A stretch of 17,549 nucleotides of DNA from Alteromonadaceae bacterium (GCA_013393545.1 JABXHG010000194.1:1-17549), one strand, 5' to 3'. Shown: positions 6,907 to 16,110, numbered from the stretch's first letter. Made by a program: numbers and translations. Notes: a model not told the origin generated them from the letters alone.

Positions 6907-7584
6907 ATGAGCGCAGTGAATTCCGCAGCAGCCTCAGACGTACTGAGCCAGTTTCAGATCCAGCAGGACAAGCAGGCCAAGGGTGGTAGCGAGCTGGGTA
7001 AGGACGCCTTCATGGAGTTGATGCTGGCCCAAATGAAGAACCAGGACCCGCTCAAACCCCAGGAAAACGGCGACTTCGTGGCCCAGCTGGCGCAGTTCAG
7101 TTCCCTGGAGGAAATGCAGAACCTGTCCGGCACCGTGGATGATGTAGCCGGCCAGTTTCGCTCCAGCCAGGCGCTGCAGGCCTCGGCCATGGTGGGCAAG
7201 ACCGTTCTGGCGCCTTCCAACGTGGGCATCCTGGGTAGTAGTGGTGAGCTGTCGGGCACCGTGGAAGTGCCGGCCACGACCGGCGGTTTGAAAATTTCCA
7301 TTGAAAACCAGGCCGGCGAACGGGTTCGCCAGATTGATATGGGGGGGCAACAAGCCGGTGTGACCAGTTTTACCTGGGACGGTGAAGACGGCAACGGCAA
7401 TAAATTGCCGCCCGGTCCTTACAAAATTGTGGCTGAAGGTTCCTACCCGTCCGGAACCGAGCAACTTGGCACCATGGTGAGCGCCAATGTAGACAGTGTC
7501 TCTCTGGGGCAGGGCGGTAATATCAGCCTGAATCTGGCCGGCATGGGTTCCCTGCCGCTGTCTGAAGTCAAACAAATTAACTGA
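6907..7584 (+). CDS. flgD: Flagellar hook capping protein FlgD
   Basis: A 225-residue scaffold that caps the growing hook and is discarded when FlgK arrives. The family-defining LMLAQMKNQDPLKP (38-51), followed by AQLAQFSSLEEMQNL, is intact. The C-terminal half contains the Ig-like/tudor domain (residues ~95-215, including TSFTWDGEDGNGNKLPPGPY). No signal peptide, as expected for a type III export substrate. GGAG at 6897-6900 precedes the ATG; 16 bases separate it from flgC. Confidence 0.96.
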   Translation: MSAVNSAAASDVLSQFQIQQDKQAKGGSELGKDAFMELMLAQMKNQDPLKPQENGDFVAQLAQFSSLEEMQNLSGTVDDVAGQFRSSQALQASAMVGKTVLAPSNVGILGSSGELSGTVEVPATTGGLKISIENQAGERVRQIDMGGQQAGVTSFTWDGEDGNGNKLPPGPYKIVAEGSYPSGTEQLGTMVSANVDSVSLGQGGNISLNLAGMGSLPLSEVKQIN

Positions 7585-7612
7585 TCCGGTGTCCGACAGG
7601 AGGTAACAAGAT

Positions 7613-9490
7613 ATGGCATTTAACACAGGTTTGAGTGGCCTTCGCGCCGCACAGGTGGATCTGGACGTCACCGGTAATAACATCGCCAACGCCAGCACTG
7701 TTGGCTTTAAGAGCAGCCGGGCCCAGTTCGGTGATCTGTACGCCAATGGCTTTTTGAGTTCCGGTAAAAACTCGGTGGGGGACGGTGTCACCGTACAGGA
7801 TATCCAGCAGGAGTTCGGGCAGGGCAATATCAGCTTTACCGACAATGGTCTGGACATGGCCATCGACGGCGATGGTTTCTTTGTACTGAGCGATGGCGGT
7901 GAAACCCGTTATTCCCGGGCTGGTCAGTTCGGTATCGATAAAGAAGGTTTTGTGGTTAACAACCAGAACATGAAGGTGCAGGGTTACACGGCGGATGACG
8001 ATGGCAATATCTCCGGTGTACGTGGAGATTTGCAGATCGAGACCGATAACCTGGCGCCGCGCCGGACGACCAATTTGCAGACGGATCTGAATCTGGATTC
8101 ACGTGAGTCAGTGCTCTCCAGAAAAGAACGTAATTGGGATGATTTGGAAGATTTAGACACACTTCGTGATACGTCCTTCTCGTTTGAGTATGAGGATAAT
8201 TCTAGCTATGAAGTTGATTTTGCTCCATTGGGAACTGAAGCCTCGGCATCTGACATAGCCGCAGAGCTTAATAATGCTCCGGGTGTTTCCGCGTCTGCCA
8301 CCACAGTAGCTGATTTAGGTGACCCTAACATTGCGGATTTCGGAACGTTTTCTTTAAGCGTTCCCGGAGAAGGGGATATTGATATTGAGGATGCGACTAG
8401 CCTTAGAGAACTGGCAGACAATATTAATAAGCAGGGTAACTCCTCTGTGACCGCAGTTTATGAGGAAGGCAGTGGTGGCGCTGGTGACAGCTTCAGGATC
8501 ATACATAGTGGCGGTGAGCCGTTGGAAGTCAGCTTTGACGGCAATACAGACACTTATGAAGGCCAAGTGTATATAAACACCGATAGTACCGTAACTGGCA
8601 TTGTGGCTGATGCGGCTCCTGGTTATGTTCTGGATCAGTTCGACAAAGATCTTCAGAAAATGAACCCATTCAACCCCCTAGACCAACGCACCTATAACCA
8701 CGCCACTTCTACTACGGTTTATGACAGCCTGGGTAATTCCCACGAGATGACCCAGTTCTATGTCAAGGAGCCATCGCCTGGAAATGGTGTTGGCGAGAGT
8801 CAGTGGTCCGTGTATCTGCAGATCGACGGCGAGATGGTTGGCGGAACGGATCAGGCACCCTACACCGCTACTTTCAATGAAAGTGGCGAACTCTCCTCGA
8901 TTACCGATCAAAATGGTGAGGTTTCGGCCAACGGTGAAATCGTCGTTACGGACTGGACACCGAAAGATCCCAATGGGGAACCAAATGGAGCCGATGGCCC
9001 TCCGCCAAACCCGGACGACGTTGTGACGCCGATTCCCGAGCCAGCCGAGAGTTCCGCATTTGTTCTGGATCTGGGTAATGCCACCCAGTACGGGGCGGCG
9101 TTCGGTGTGAACGAGCAGCAAAACGGTTACACAACGGGGCGCCTCTCTGGCCTGGATGTATCGGATGAAGGGGTGATATTCGCCCGCTATACGAATCGTC
9201 AGTCCAACGCGCTGGGGCAGGTGGCTCTTGCCAGTTTCAATAACACGGACGGCCTTTCTCCGGTGGGCGATACTGCCTGGGTTGAAACTTTCGAGTCCGG
9301 CCAGCCGGTGATTGGCCAGCCAGGCACGGGGACACTCGGCGCCATTGCTTCCAGTTCGGTCGAGGAATCCAACGTGGATCTCTCAGCGGAACTGGTGAAC
9401 CTGATCATTGCCCAGCGTAACTATCAGGCCAACGCCAAGACCATTGAAACCTCCGATGCGGTCACCCAGACCATCATCAACCTCCGCTAA
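7613..9490 (+). CDS. flgE: Flagellar hook protein FlgE, enlarged
   Basis: The hook subunit, forming the flexible joint outside the cell. At 625 residues it is far larger than the E. coli protein (402). The N-terminal rod/hook motif GLRAAQVDLDVTGNNIANASTVGFKSS is preceded by a very strong AGGAGGT (7598-7604). The C-terminal SNVDLSAELVNLIIAQRNYQANAKTI is typical. The extra length is in the surface-exposed middle. Residues ~163-323 are coded by DNA of ~47% G+C (hand count 8101-8580) against ~55-60% around it. They contain two short repeats resembling the flagellin hook IN motif: ASASDIAAELNNAPGVSASAT (210-230) and SLRELADNINKQGNSSVTAV (263-282). The frame is open throughout. Confidence 0.96.
   Translation: MAFNTGLSGLRAAQVDLDVTGNNIANASTVGFKSSRAQFGDLYANGFLSSGKNSVGDGVTVQDIQQEFGQGNISFTDNGLDMAIDGDGFFVLSDGGETRYSRAGQFGIDKEGFVVNNQNMKVQGYTADDDGNISGVRGDLQIETDNLAPRRTTNLQTDLNLDSRESVLSRKERNWDDLEDLDTLRDTSFSFEYEDNSSYEVDFAPLGTEASASDIAAELNNAPGVSASATTVADLGDPNIADFGTFSLSVPGEGDIDIEDATSLRELADNINKQGNSSVTAVYEEGSGGAGDSFRIIHSGGEPLEVSFDGNTDTYEGQVYINTDSTVTGIVADAAPGYVLDQFDKDLQKMNPFNPLDQRTYNHATSTTVYDSLGNSHEMTQFYVKEPSPGNGVGESQWSVYLQIDGEMVGGTDQAPYTATFNESGELSSITDQNGEVSANGEIVVTDWTPKDPNGEPNGADGPPPNPDDVVTPIPEPAESSAFVLDLGNATQYGAAFGVNEQQNGYTTGRLSGLDVSDEGVIFARYTNRQSNALGQVALASFNNTDGLSPVGDTAWVETFESGQPVIGQPGTGTLGAIASSSVEESNVDLSAELVNLIIAQRNYQANAKTIETSDAVTQTIINLR
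8101..8640 (+). other. flgE: Low-G+C central segment of flgE
   Basis: About 47% G+C over 8101-8580 by hand count, with many T- and A-ending codons, inside a gene otherwise near 55-60%. It codes for the outer, variable part of the hook subunit. Best explained as a domain exchanged by recombination, though relaxed codon selection is possible. Edges are approximate. Confidence 0.6.
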
Positions 9491-9498
9491 TAACCCCA

Positions 9499-9512
9499 CC
9501 ATGTGAACATGG
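9499..9512. repeat. Inverted repeat overlapping the -24 element upstream of flgF
   Basis: CCATGT and ACATGG are separated by GA; as a hairpin it gives a five-pair stem with loop TGAA. The right arm contains the GG of the -24 element, so a bound protein or structure here would interfere with sigma-54 polymerase. Confidence 0.45.
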
Positions 9513-9525
9513 CACGACTCCTGCA
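9510..9525 (+). promoter_or_regulatory. Sigma-54 promoter of flgF
   Basis: TGGCACGACTCCTGCA carries the invariant GG (9511-9512) and GC (9523-9524) ten bases apart and a perfect TGGCACG -24 block; the -12 block differs from TTGCA only in its first base. The predicted start near 9536 leaves a ~31-base leader with the AGGAG ribosome site of flgF. It would allow flgFGHIJKL to be transcribed separately from flgBCDE. Confidence 0.8.
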
Positions 9526-9566
9526 GGAAGACTGGAAACAGTCAAATTTCCGGCAGGAGTTTGCCC

Positions 9567-10322
9567 ATGGACAAAGCTCTCTACATTGGGATGTCTGGTG
9601 CCAAGCAGAACATGATGGCCCAGCGTGCCCACGCCAATAACCTGGCCAACGTGAATACCACTGGCTTCAAGAAAGACTTTGCCCAGGCCCGCAGTATGCC
9701 GGTGTTTGGAGGCGAAGGGCAGCCCACTCGCGCCTATGCCATGACCGAGCGCCCGGGAACCGATCTCTCTTCCGGTGCCTTGCAGGAAACCGGCCGCAAA
9801 CTCGATGTCGCGCTTGAAGGCGACGGGTGGCTGGCGGTTCAGAACGGGCAGGGCGAAGAAGTCTTTACCCGTAGCGGCAGTTTGCAAGTGGATGTAAACG
9901 GCATGCTGCGATTGTCCAGCGGCGAAATGGTCATGGGTAATGGTGGCCCGGTCGCCCTGCCACCCTACGACAACGTGCAGGTTGGCCGGGATGGCACTAT
10001 CTCCGTGGTGCCGGTGGGCGGCCCGCCAGACCAGTTGGTTGAGGTGGACCGCCTGAAACTGGTTAACCCGCCGGCAGACGCGCTGGAAAAAGGCGAGGAC
10101 GGATTTATCCGCAGGAAGCCTGACGAAGCACTGGACGGGCCGGAACCTGCCGACGGCACCATGCGTGTTGCCACTGGTTTTCTGGAGAGTTCCAACGTGA
10201 ATGCCGTGGAAGAGATGATCTCCAACCTGCAGTTGTCTCGGCAGTACGAGATGCAGGTGAAGGTGATGTCCACCGCCAACGAAAATTCCGAAGCAACGGC
10301 ACGGCTTTTGCAGAATCTCTGA
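9567..10322 (+). CDS. flgF: Flagellar basal-body rod protein FlgF
   Basis: A 251-residue proximal rod subunit, the same length as in E. coli. The N-terminal MDKALYIGMSGAKQNMMAQ, with NNLANVNTTGFKKDF, and the C-terminal SNVNAVEEMISNLQLSRQYEMQ are diagnostic. The ATG at 9567 has AGGAG at 9555-9559; a TTG two codons upstream is in frame but gives a poor distance. It is the first gene behind the internal sigma-54 promoter. Confidence 0.95.
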   Translation: MDKALYIGMSGAKQNMMAQRAHANNLANVNTTGFKKDFAQARSMPVFGGEGQPTRAYAMTERPGTDLSSGALQETGRKLDVALEGDGWLAVQNGQGEEVFTRSGSLQVDVNGMLRLSSGEMVMGNGGPVALPPYDNVQVGRDGTISVVPVGGPPDQLVEVDRLKLVNPPADALEKGEDGFIRRKPDEALDGPEPADGTMRVATGFLESSNVNAVEEMISNLQLSRQYEMQVKVMSTANENSEATARLLQNL

Positions 10323-10341
10323 TAACACCGATTTAAACGCA

Positions 10342-10374
10342 CCGACTGCCAAAAAAACGGCAAAAAATCGTCGG
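10342..10374 (+). other. Bulged stem-loop between flgF and flgG
   Basis: CCGAC (10342-10346) pairs with GTCGG (10370-10374), and the adjoining TGCC (10347-10350) pairs with GGCA (10359-10362). This leaves a one-sided A-rich bulge. No T run follows, so it is not a standard terminator. It may adjust flgF/flgG transcript stability, or be chance. It lies in the 81-base gap, the longest inside the flg cluster. Confidence 0.35.
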
Positions 10375-10403
10375 CCAGATGGCAGAAGGTAAGGAGTAAA
10401 ACC

Positions 10404-11192
10404 ATGCATCCAGCACTTTGGGTCAGTAAAACCGGGTTGAGCGCGCAGGACACCAACATGTCCACTATTTCCAACAACCTGGCCAACGTGAACACCACCG
10501 GTTTCAAGCGTGACCGAGCGGTATTCCAGGATCTGCTGTACCAGGTGAACCGGCAGCCCGGTGGTCAGAATACGGAAAACTCCCAGCTGCCGTCGGGTTT
10601 GCAATTGGGTACCGGTGTTCGAGTGGTGGGCACGGCCAAACAGTTTACCCAGGGGAACCTGCAGGTGACCGAACAGCCGCTGGACATGGCCGTCGATGGC
10701 CGTGGCTTTTTCCAGATTGAAATGCCGGATGGACAGATTGCCTACACCCGCGATGGCCAATTCCAGCTGAACTCCGATGGCGATGTGGTTACGCCTGACG
10801 GCTTCCCGCTGCAGCCGAACATCAACGTGCCGGAAAACGCCACCAACGTCACCATTGGCAAGGACGGCACCGTAACGGCGGTAACGGATGACCAGGCCGC
10901 CCCGATCAACCTGGGCCAGGTGACTCTGGTGGACTTCATCAACCCGCAGGGGCTGCAGGCCATTGGCAACAACCTGTTCAAGGAAACCGCGGCCAGTGGC
11001 GATCCGGCAGAGGGTGAGCCGGGCCTGGCAGGTCTGGGCAGCGTTGAGCAGGGCACCATCGAGTCCTCAAACGTGGAAGTGGTGGAAGAGCTGGTCAACA
11101 TGATCACCACCCAGCGAGCTTATGAAATGAACTCGAAAGTGGTGTCCAGCACCGACCAGATGCTCCAGTTCATCACCAACAACATCGGGTAA
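10404..11192 (+). CDS. flgG: Flagellar basal-body distal rod protein FlgG
   Basis: A 262-residue distal rod protein that passes through the P and L rings and connects to the hook. The N-terminal WVSKTGLSAQDTNMSTISNN, followed by LANVNTTGFKRDRAVFQDLLYQ, includes the FlgG-specific L-stretch after the rod motif, distinguishing it from FlgF. The C-terminal SSNVEVVEELVNMITTQRAYEMN is complete. AAGGAG (10391-10396) precedes the ATG. Only three bases separate it from flgH. Confidence 0.97.
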   Translation: MHPALWVSKTGLSAQDTNMSTISNNLANVNTTGFKRDRAVFQDLLYQVNRQPGGQNTENSQLPSGLQLGTGVRVVGTAKQFTQGNLQVTEQPLDMAVDGRGFFQIEMPDGQIAYTRDGQFQLNSDGDVVTPDGFPLQPNINVPENATNVTIGKDGTVTAVTDDQAAPINLGQVTLVDFINPQGLQAIGNNLFKETAASGDPAEGEPGLAGLGSVEQGTIESSNVEVVEELVNMITTQRAYEMNSKVVSSTDQMLQFITNNIG

Positions 11193-11195
11193 GTT

Positions 11196-11897
11196 ATGAA
11201 AAGCCTTCATCAACTGATTAAAACAGAACGTCCGGCCACCCTGGCTCTGGTGGGCGCCCTGGTGTTGTTGCAGGGCTGTACTGCCATGACACGCCAGCGT
11301 GCCGAGCCGAATGACCCGGCCTACGCACCAGCCAGGGCTCAAACCATGGTCCAGCGTAACCCGGACTCAGGCGCCATTTACCAGGTATCGCGTAACTACA
11401 ACCTGTATGGCGATACCAAGGCACTGAACGTGGGTGACGTGTTGACGGTTCGTCTGCAGGAGTCGACCAGTGCCAGCAAGAACGCTGAAACCAGCATCAC
11501 CAAGGATCAGGAGCTGGGCCTGGCCGAGCCGAACATTTTCGGATACAACAATATTGGCCTGAGCGCCTCTGCCAACCTGGAACGGGATTTTGAAGGTTCG
11601 GCGGAAGCGGACCAGAGCAACAGCCTGGCGGGCAGCATCAGTGTGACCGTGGTCGAAGTGTTGCCGAACGGTGTACTGCGTGTACGGGGTGAAAAATGGC
11701 TGTCGCTGACCAATGGCGAGGAGTACATCCGGATGACCGGCCTGGTGCGCCCACAGGATATCCAGCCGGACAACACGGTAGCCTCCAATCGCGTGGCCGA
11801 TGCCCGTTTTGCCTATGGCGGTACCGGCGATTTCGACCAGGCCAATCAGATGGGCTGGCTGGCCCGGTTCTTCAACAGTGAGTGGTGGCCGCTATGA
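11196..11897 (+). CDS. flgH: Flagellar L-ring lipoprotein FlgH
   Basis: A 233-residue outer-membrane lipoprotein forming the L ring bushing. The signal peptide carries lipobox LLQGC with the lipidated cysteine at residue 28. Unlike the rod and hook proteins it is exported by Sec. Family stretches visible: [31 protein letters not shown] and, at the C-terminal end, [20 protein letters not shown]. Length agrees with E. coli (232). There is no strong ribosome site between flgG and flgH, so coupling to flgG translation is likely. The stop overlaps the flgI start (ATGA at 11894). Confidence 0.96.
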   Translation: MKSLHQLIKTERPATLALVGALVLLQGCTAMTRQRAEPNDPAYAPARAQTMVQRNPDSGAIYQVSRNYNLYGDTKALNVGDVLTVRLQESTSASKNAETSITKDQELGLAEPNIFGYNNIGLSASANLERDFEGSAEADQSNSLAGSISVTVVEVLPNGVLRVRGEKWLSLTNGEEYIRMTGLVRPQDIQPDNTVASNRVADARFAYGGTGDFDQANQMGWLARFFNSEWWPL

Positions 11898-12988
11898 TTC
11901 GCAAGTATCTTGCCGTATTTACCCTGCTGGCGGTTTGTGCCGCCCCGGTGATGGCCGATCGCCTGAAAGACATGGCCAAGGTCAAGGGTGTACGTAACAA
12001 CCAGCTGGTTGGTTACGGCCTGGTGGTGGGCCTGGATGGTACCGGCGATTCCGCGCCGTTCACCAACCAGACCCTGCGCAACATGATGGAAAAATTCGGT
12101 ATCAGCCTGCCGGAAGGGGTGAACCCGAGCTCTGACAACGTAGCAGCGGTGACCATCAGTGCCAATTTGCCGCCGTTCGCCAAATCCGGCCAGGAACTGG
12201 ATGTGACGGTGTCTTCCATTGGCAACGCCGAAAGCCTGCGTGGCGGTACTCTGCTCATGACCCCGCTGCGCGGTGCGGATGACCAGGTGTACGCCATGGC
12301 TCAGGGCAGCCTGATTGTGGGCGGCTTCGGGGCCGGTGGTCAGGACGGCTCGCGTATTACCGTGAATGTGCCCAGTGTGGGGCGTATTCCGAACGGCGCC
12401 ACCATTGAGCGCGAGGTGCAATCTCCGTTCACCCGTGGCGACACCATTACCTTTAACCTGATGCGCTCGGACTTCACCACCGCCCGTCGTGTGGTCGAGG
12501 CGATCAACGCGAAGCTGGGCCCGGACATGGCCTACGCCCACGATGCCACCTCCGTGTCTGTTCGGGCACCGCGAGACCCGTCCCAGCGCGTCAGCTTTCT
12601 GTCGATTCTGGAAAACATTGAGGTGGAGCCGGCGGAGTCTTCGGCTCGTGTTGTGATCAATAGCCGCACCGGGACCATTGTGGTGGGCGAAAACGTGAAG
12701 GTGAGCCCGGCCGCCATCACCCACGGCAACATGACCGTCACCATTCAGGAAAACCCGGACGTGGTGCAACCCAACCCGCTGGCTGAAGGTGAAACCGCCG
12801 TGGAACAGAATACCCAGATCGCCGTTACCGAAGACCCGGCCCGTATGTTCCAGTTTGGCCCGGCCACCACCCTGAACGACATTGTCCAGGCGGTGAACCA
12901 GGTGGGCGCGGCTCCGGGTGATGTAATGGCAGTTCTTGAAGCACTGAAACAGGCCGGCGCATTGCGTGCCGAGCTGATTGTTATCTAG
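11894..12988 (+). CDS. flgI: Flagellar P-ring protein FlgI
   Basis: A 364-residue periplasmic P-ring protein (E. coli 365) surrounding the rod in the peptidoglycan layer. A Sec signal peptide of about 21 residues ends APVMA before [21 protein letters not shown], the strongly conserved mature start. [11 protein letters not shown] and the C-terminal [18 protein letters not shown] are complete. The ATG at 11894 overlaps the flgH stop; a GTG four codons upstream is also in frame but only lengthens the signal peptide. Confidence 0.96.
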   Translation: MIRKYLAVFTLLAVCAAPVMADRLKDMAKVKGVRNNQLVGYGLVVGLDGTGDSAPFTNQTLRNMMEKFGISLPEGVNPSSDNVAAVTISANLPPFAKSGQELDVTVSSIGNAESLRGGTLLMTPLRGADDQVYAMAQGSLIVGGFGAGGQDGSRITVNVPSVGRIPNGATIEREVQSPFTRGDTITFNLMRSDFTTARRVVEAINAKLGPDMAYAHDATSVSVRAPRDPSQRVSFLSILENIEVEPAESSARVVINSRTGTIVVGENVKVSPAAITHGNMTVTIQENPDVVQPNPLAEGETAVEQNTQIAVTEDPARMFQFGPATTLNDIVQAVNQVGAAPGDVMAVLEALKQAGALRAELIVI

Positions 12989-12996
12989 GTGTGACC

Positions 12997-14010
12997 ATGC
13001 AGGACTATCGCGTACAACAGGCTCAGGTATATACCGACTTTCAGGGGCTGAACGCCATGAAAGCCCAGGCCCGCACGGACAAAAAGGCGGCTCTGGAGCA
13101 GGTGGCAAAACAGTTTGAGGGGCTTTTCCTGCAGGAAATGCTCAAGTCCATGCGCAAGGCTGGCGAAGTCTTTGCCGAGGACAACTACCTCAACAGCAAT
13201 GAGAGCAAGACCTACCGCGATATGTTCGACAGCCAGGTCAGCCTGAGCATGGCTGACGGCGCCGGAACCGGCCTGGCCGAAGCGCTGGTGCGCCAGCTCG
13301 GCCAGCAAATCCCGGGCATGGACAGCAACGGTGAAAAACTGGCTGCCCACAAGGCATCTCTGGCGGATTACGACCGCAGCCTGCCGGCGATTTCCCGAGA
13401 ACTGCCGGATCAGCTGTCAGAGGTGAAGTCCTTGTCCACGGTAGCGAAGGATTCTGTTCGGTCCGAAGCAGGGAGCCGGACCGGGCAGAGCGCAGTTAAT
13501 GATTTGCCCGAGACTTTCGAATCCGCCGAGCAGTTTGTCGGCAAACTGATGCCGGTGGCGGAAAAAGTTGCAGAGGAAAGCGGCATCGACCCGAAACTGA
13601 TGGTTGCCCAGGCGGCCCTGGAAACCGGGTGGGGCCGCCACATGATTGAGGGCGATGGTAACGAGCCAAGCTTCAACCTGTTTGGTATCAAGGCTGACAG
13701 CCGCTGGAATGGCGAAGCCGTCACCATAACCACCACGGAATTCCGCGGTGGTGTGCCTATGAAAGAGAAGGCGGATTTCCGCGCCTACCCGGACTACGAA
13801 GCGAGCTTCCGGGATTACGTTGACTTCCTGCAAAGCAACCCGCGTTACAAAGACGTGCTGTCTTCGGCCGACCAGCCGGAAGTCTTTGCCGATAAGTTGC
13901 AGGAAGCCGGTTACGCCACGGATCCGGAATACGGCGCCAAGATCCGCAGCATTATGAATCGCAGTGCGGCAATGACGCTGTCCATGCGTGGCACGGGTAC
14001 AGGGGAGTAA
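12997..14010 (+). CDS. flgJ: Flagellar rod-cap protein and peptidoglycan hydrolase FlgJ
   Basis: A 337-residue two-domain protein. Residues ~30-105 are the rod-capping domain (KQFEGLFLQEMLKSMRKAG, then DMFDSQVSLSMADG). A variable linker follows, then a GH73 glucosaminidase/muramidase domain (~170-330) that opens the cell wall for the rod. The catalytic Glu209 lies in AALETGWGRHMI; the family stretches NLFGIKA and FRAYPDYEASFRDYVDFL are present. The domain looks active. ATG 12997 is preferred over the GTG at 12991 because AGGTG lies five bases upstream. Confidence 0.95.
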   Translation: MQDYRVQQAQVYTDFQGLNAMKAQARTDKKAALEQVAKQFEGLFLQEMLKSMRKAGEVFAEDNYLNSNESKTYRDMFDSQVSLSMADGAGTGLAEALVRQLGQQIPGMDSNGEKLAAHKASLADYDRSLPAISRELPDQLSEVKSLSTVAKDSVRSEAGSRTGQSAVNDLPETFESAEQFVGKLMPVAEKVAEESGIDPKLMVAQAALETGWGRHMIEGDGNEPSFNLFGIKADSRWNGEAVTITTTEFRGGVPMKEKADFRAYPDYEASFRDYVDFLQSNPRYKDVLSSADQPEVFADKLQEAGYATDPEYGAKIRSIMNRSAAMTLSMRGTGTGE

Positions 14011-14016
14011 TACATC

Positions 14017-16092
14017 ATGGCAGGATTGATCGGAATCGGTTTGACTGGCGTGCTGGGCCACCAGGCTGCCCTGAATACCACAGCTAACAACATCACCAAT
14101 GCCAATACCCCGGGTTACAGCCGCCAGGAAGTGCAGTTCGAGACCCAGGAAGGCCAGCGCACCGGTGCCGGCACCATTGGCAGTGGCGTATCCGTTTCCA
14201 ACATTCGCCGGTTGGCGGACGAGTACCTGACCCAGCAATTGCGTGAAGACAGCACCCTGAACGGAGAACAGCAGGCGTTGAATTCCGAACTGAGCCGGCT
14301 GGACAACCTGCTTGGTGGTGAAGACACAGGCCTGAACAAGGCATTGAACAACTTCTTTGCCGCCATGCAAAACGCAGCGGAAGACCCCACTTCCTTGCCG
14401 CAACGTCAGCTGGTTCTAAGCGAAGGCCAGCAGGTGGTTAACCGTTTTCAGGGTCTGAACGAGGAACTGATCCAGCAACGGGAATCCATCAAGACCCAGA
14501 TGCAGCAGGGCGTGAAAGATGCCAACTCCCTGCTCAACAGCATTGCCGACCTGAACCTGGCCATCTCCGAATCGCCGGGAATTGCCCAGGGCAAGATGCC
14601 GCTTGAGCTGATGGATCAGCGGGATGAAAAACTCCGTCAGCTTTCCGAGCTGGTCAGCGTTAAGGTGACCGAAACCGAGGGTAGCCAGATCAACGTGTCG
14701 CTGGCTAACGGTATGGCCCTGGTTACGGGCAACAACTCTGCGGAGTTTGCGACTCGTACCAGCGCGGAAGATCCGAGCCGTTTGGAGTTTATTCTTGAAA
14801 GTTCCGGGCGGACCCTGTTGGTGGACGATCAGATCAAGGGCGGCAAGCTGGGCGGCCTGCGCCGTTTTGATCAGGAAGCCTTGCGCCCGGCCTTCGATGA
14901 GCTGGGCCGTCTCGCTATTGCGTTGTCGTCTTCCATTAACCACCAGCATGAAATCGGCATGGATCTGGAGGGTGAGCTGGGAGGTAATTTCTTCTCCGAT
15001 ATCAATAACTCAGCTGTTGAGCGCAGCCGGGTGGTAGCCAATGCCAACAACGCTGAACCGAAAAATGCTCAACTGGCAGTGGAGATCACTGATAGCACCG
15101 AGCTGCCGGCTGGTACGTGGTCTCTGCAGTTCTCCGGTGACGGCCGTAATTTTGAGCTTATCAACGCTGAAAGCGGTGAAACGGTTCGCCAGGGGCGGCT
15201 GCCGGATCCGGTACAATCGGAAATCTCCATGGACGGCTTCAATATCCGTGTGGAAGGCGGGCAATTTAATGCTGGTGACAAGTTTTTGATCCAGCCCAGC
15301 CGCAATGCGGCCGAAAGCATTGGCATGAATATTCGCCGGGAAGAGGATCTGGCGTTTGCGAGCCCGATTCGGGCGAAGGAAGGGGGTGTCGATCCGGCTG
15401 TACCCGGCGACCCGCCGAAGGAAAATCTTGGTTCAGCAGTTATAAATCAGGGCACAATGCTGAATGTTCGTAATCCAAATACTAACGGTCTGCTGGAGGG
15501 GTTCCAAACTAGTGGCGCGCTCGCTAATGGGCCGATGAGGATTAAGTTTGAAAACGACGGCTCGGATATTGTTTATCGTATTTATGACGGCAGTAATACG
15601 GAGATTAGTCAAGCAGATTATCCAGATGGGATTACTTACAACCCACAGAAAATCAACAGGATTTTTGGTGATGACGTTTCAGGTGGTGCTCTTTACCAAG
15701 GGTATCAGTTTGAGATGACCGGCGAGCCAGCCAATGGCGATATTTTTACCGTTGAATTTAACGATAATGGTATTTCAGATAACCGCAATGCCGAACTGCT
15801 GGCGGCTCTGGGCACCCAGAACACCATGAATGGCGGCACCCAGAATTTCACCGAGGGCTATGCCGGCCTGGTGGAAGACATTGGCGTGAAAACCCGCCAG
15901 AGCCAGCTGGATAAAGAAGCCAGCTCTACCTTGCTGGAACAGTCCAACAACCAGCGCGAGTCTGTATCCGGTGTAAACCTGGACGAAGAAGCCGGCAAAC
16001 TGATTCAGTATCAGGCGGCCTATAACGCGTCATCGCAGGTAATGTCGGTGGCGCAGGATCTGTTCAATACGTTGCTGCAAAGCTTCCGTTAA
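14017..16092 (+). CDS. flgK: Flagellar hook-associated protein 1 FlgK
   Basis: A 691-residue first junction protein between hook and filament (E. coli 547). N-terminal GIGLTGVLGHQAALNTTANN, then ITNANTPGYSRQ, and C-terminal SGVNLDEEAGKLIQYQAAYN are the conserved coiled ends. GGGGAG overlaps the end of flgJ, six bases before this ATG. Residues ~469-588, coded by 15421-15780, lie in DNA of about 43% G+C by hand count, clearly lower than both flanks; this is the exposed outer domain. The frame stays open. Confidence 0.96.
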   Translation: MAGLIGIGLTGVLGHQAALNTTANNITNANTPGYSRQEVQFETQEGQRTGAGTIGSGVSVSNIRRLADEYLTQQLREDSTLNGEQQALNSELSRLDNLLGGEDTGLNKALNNFFAAMQNAAEDPTSLPQRQLVLSEGQQVVNRFQGLNEELIQQRESIKTQMQQGVKDANSLLNSIADLNLAISESPGIAQGKMPLELMDQRDEKLRQLSELVSVKVTETEGSQINVSLANGMALVTGNNSAEFATRTSAEDPSRLEFILESSGRTLLVDDQIKGGKLGGLRRFDQEALRPAFDELGRLAIALSSSINHQHEIGMDLEGELGGNFFSDINNSAVERSRVVANANNAEPKNAQLAVEITDSTELPAGTWSLQFSGDGRNFELINAESGETVRQGRLPDPVQSEISMDGFNIRVEGGQFNAGDKFLIQPSRNAAESIGMNIRREEDLAFASPIRAKEGGVDPAVPGDPPKENLGSAVINQGTMLNVRNPNTNGLLEGFQTSGALANGPMRIKFENDGSDIVYRIYDGSNTEISQADYPDGITYNPQKINRIFGDDVSGGALYQGYQFEMTGEPANGDIFTVEFNDNGISDNRNAELLAALGTQNTMNGGTQNFTEGYAGLVEDIGVKTRQSQLDKEASSTLLEQSNNQRESVSGVNLDEEAGKLIQYQAAYNASSQVMSVAQDLFNTLLQSFR
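15421..15780 (+). other. flgK: Low-G+C outer-domain segment of flgK
   Basis: Hand count gives 154 G+C in 360 bases (~43%), the lowest stretch of the cluster, with sharp returns to high G+C at about 15790 and before 15420. Likely a recombined surface domain; edges approximate. Confidence 0.6.
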
Positions 16093-16110
16093 TAGTTGAG
16101 GTAACCGACG

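Noticed and set aside
9519..9528. Palindrome TCCTGCAGGA at the -12 element of the flgF promoter
   Set aside because: Short and largely made of promoter bases; likely chance.
9477..10760. A 427-residue minus-strand open frame
   Set aside because: Covers flgF and part of flgG in antisense, has no recognisable domain, and would cross the sigma-54 promoter region.
11846..13108. A 420-residue minus-strand open frame
   Set aside because: Antisense shadow of flgI with His/Gly/Arg-heavy composition and no credible start region.
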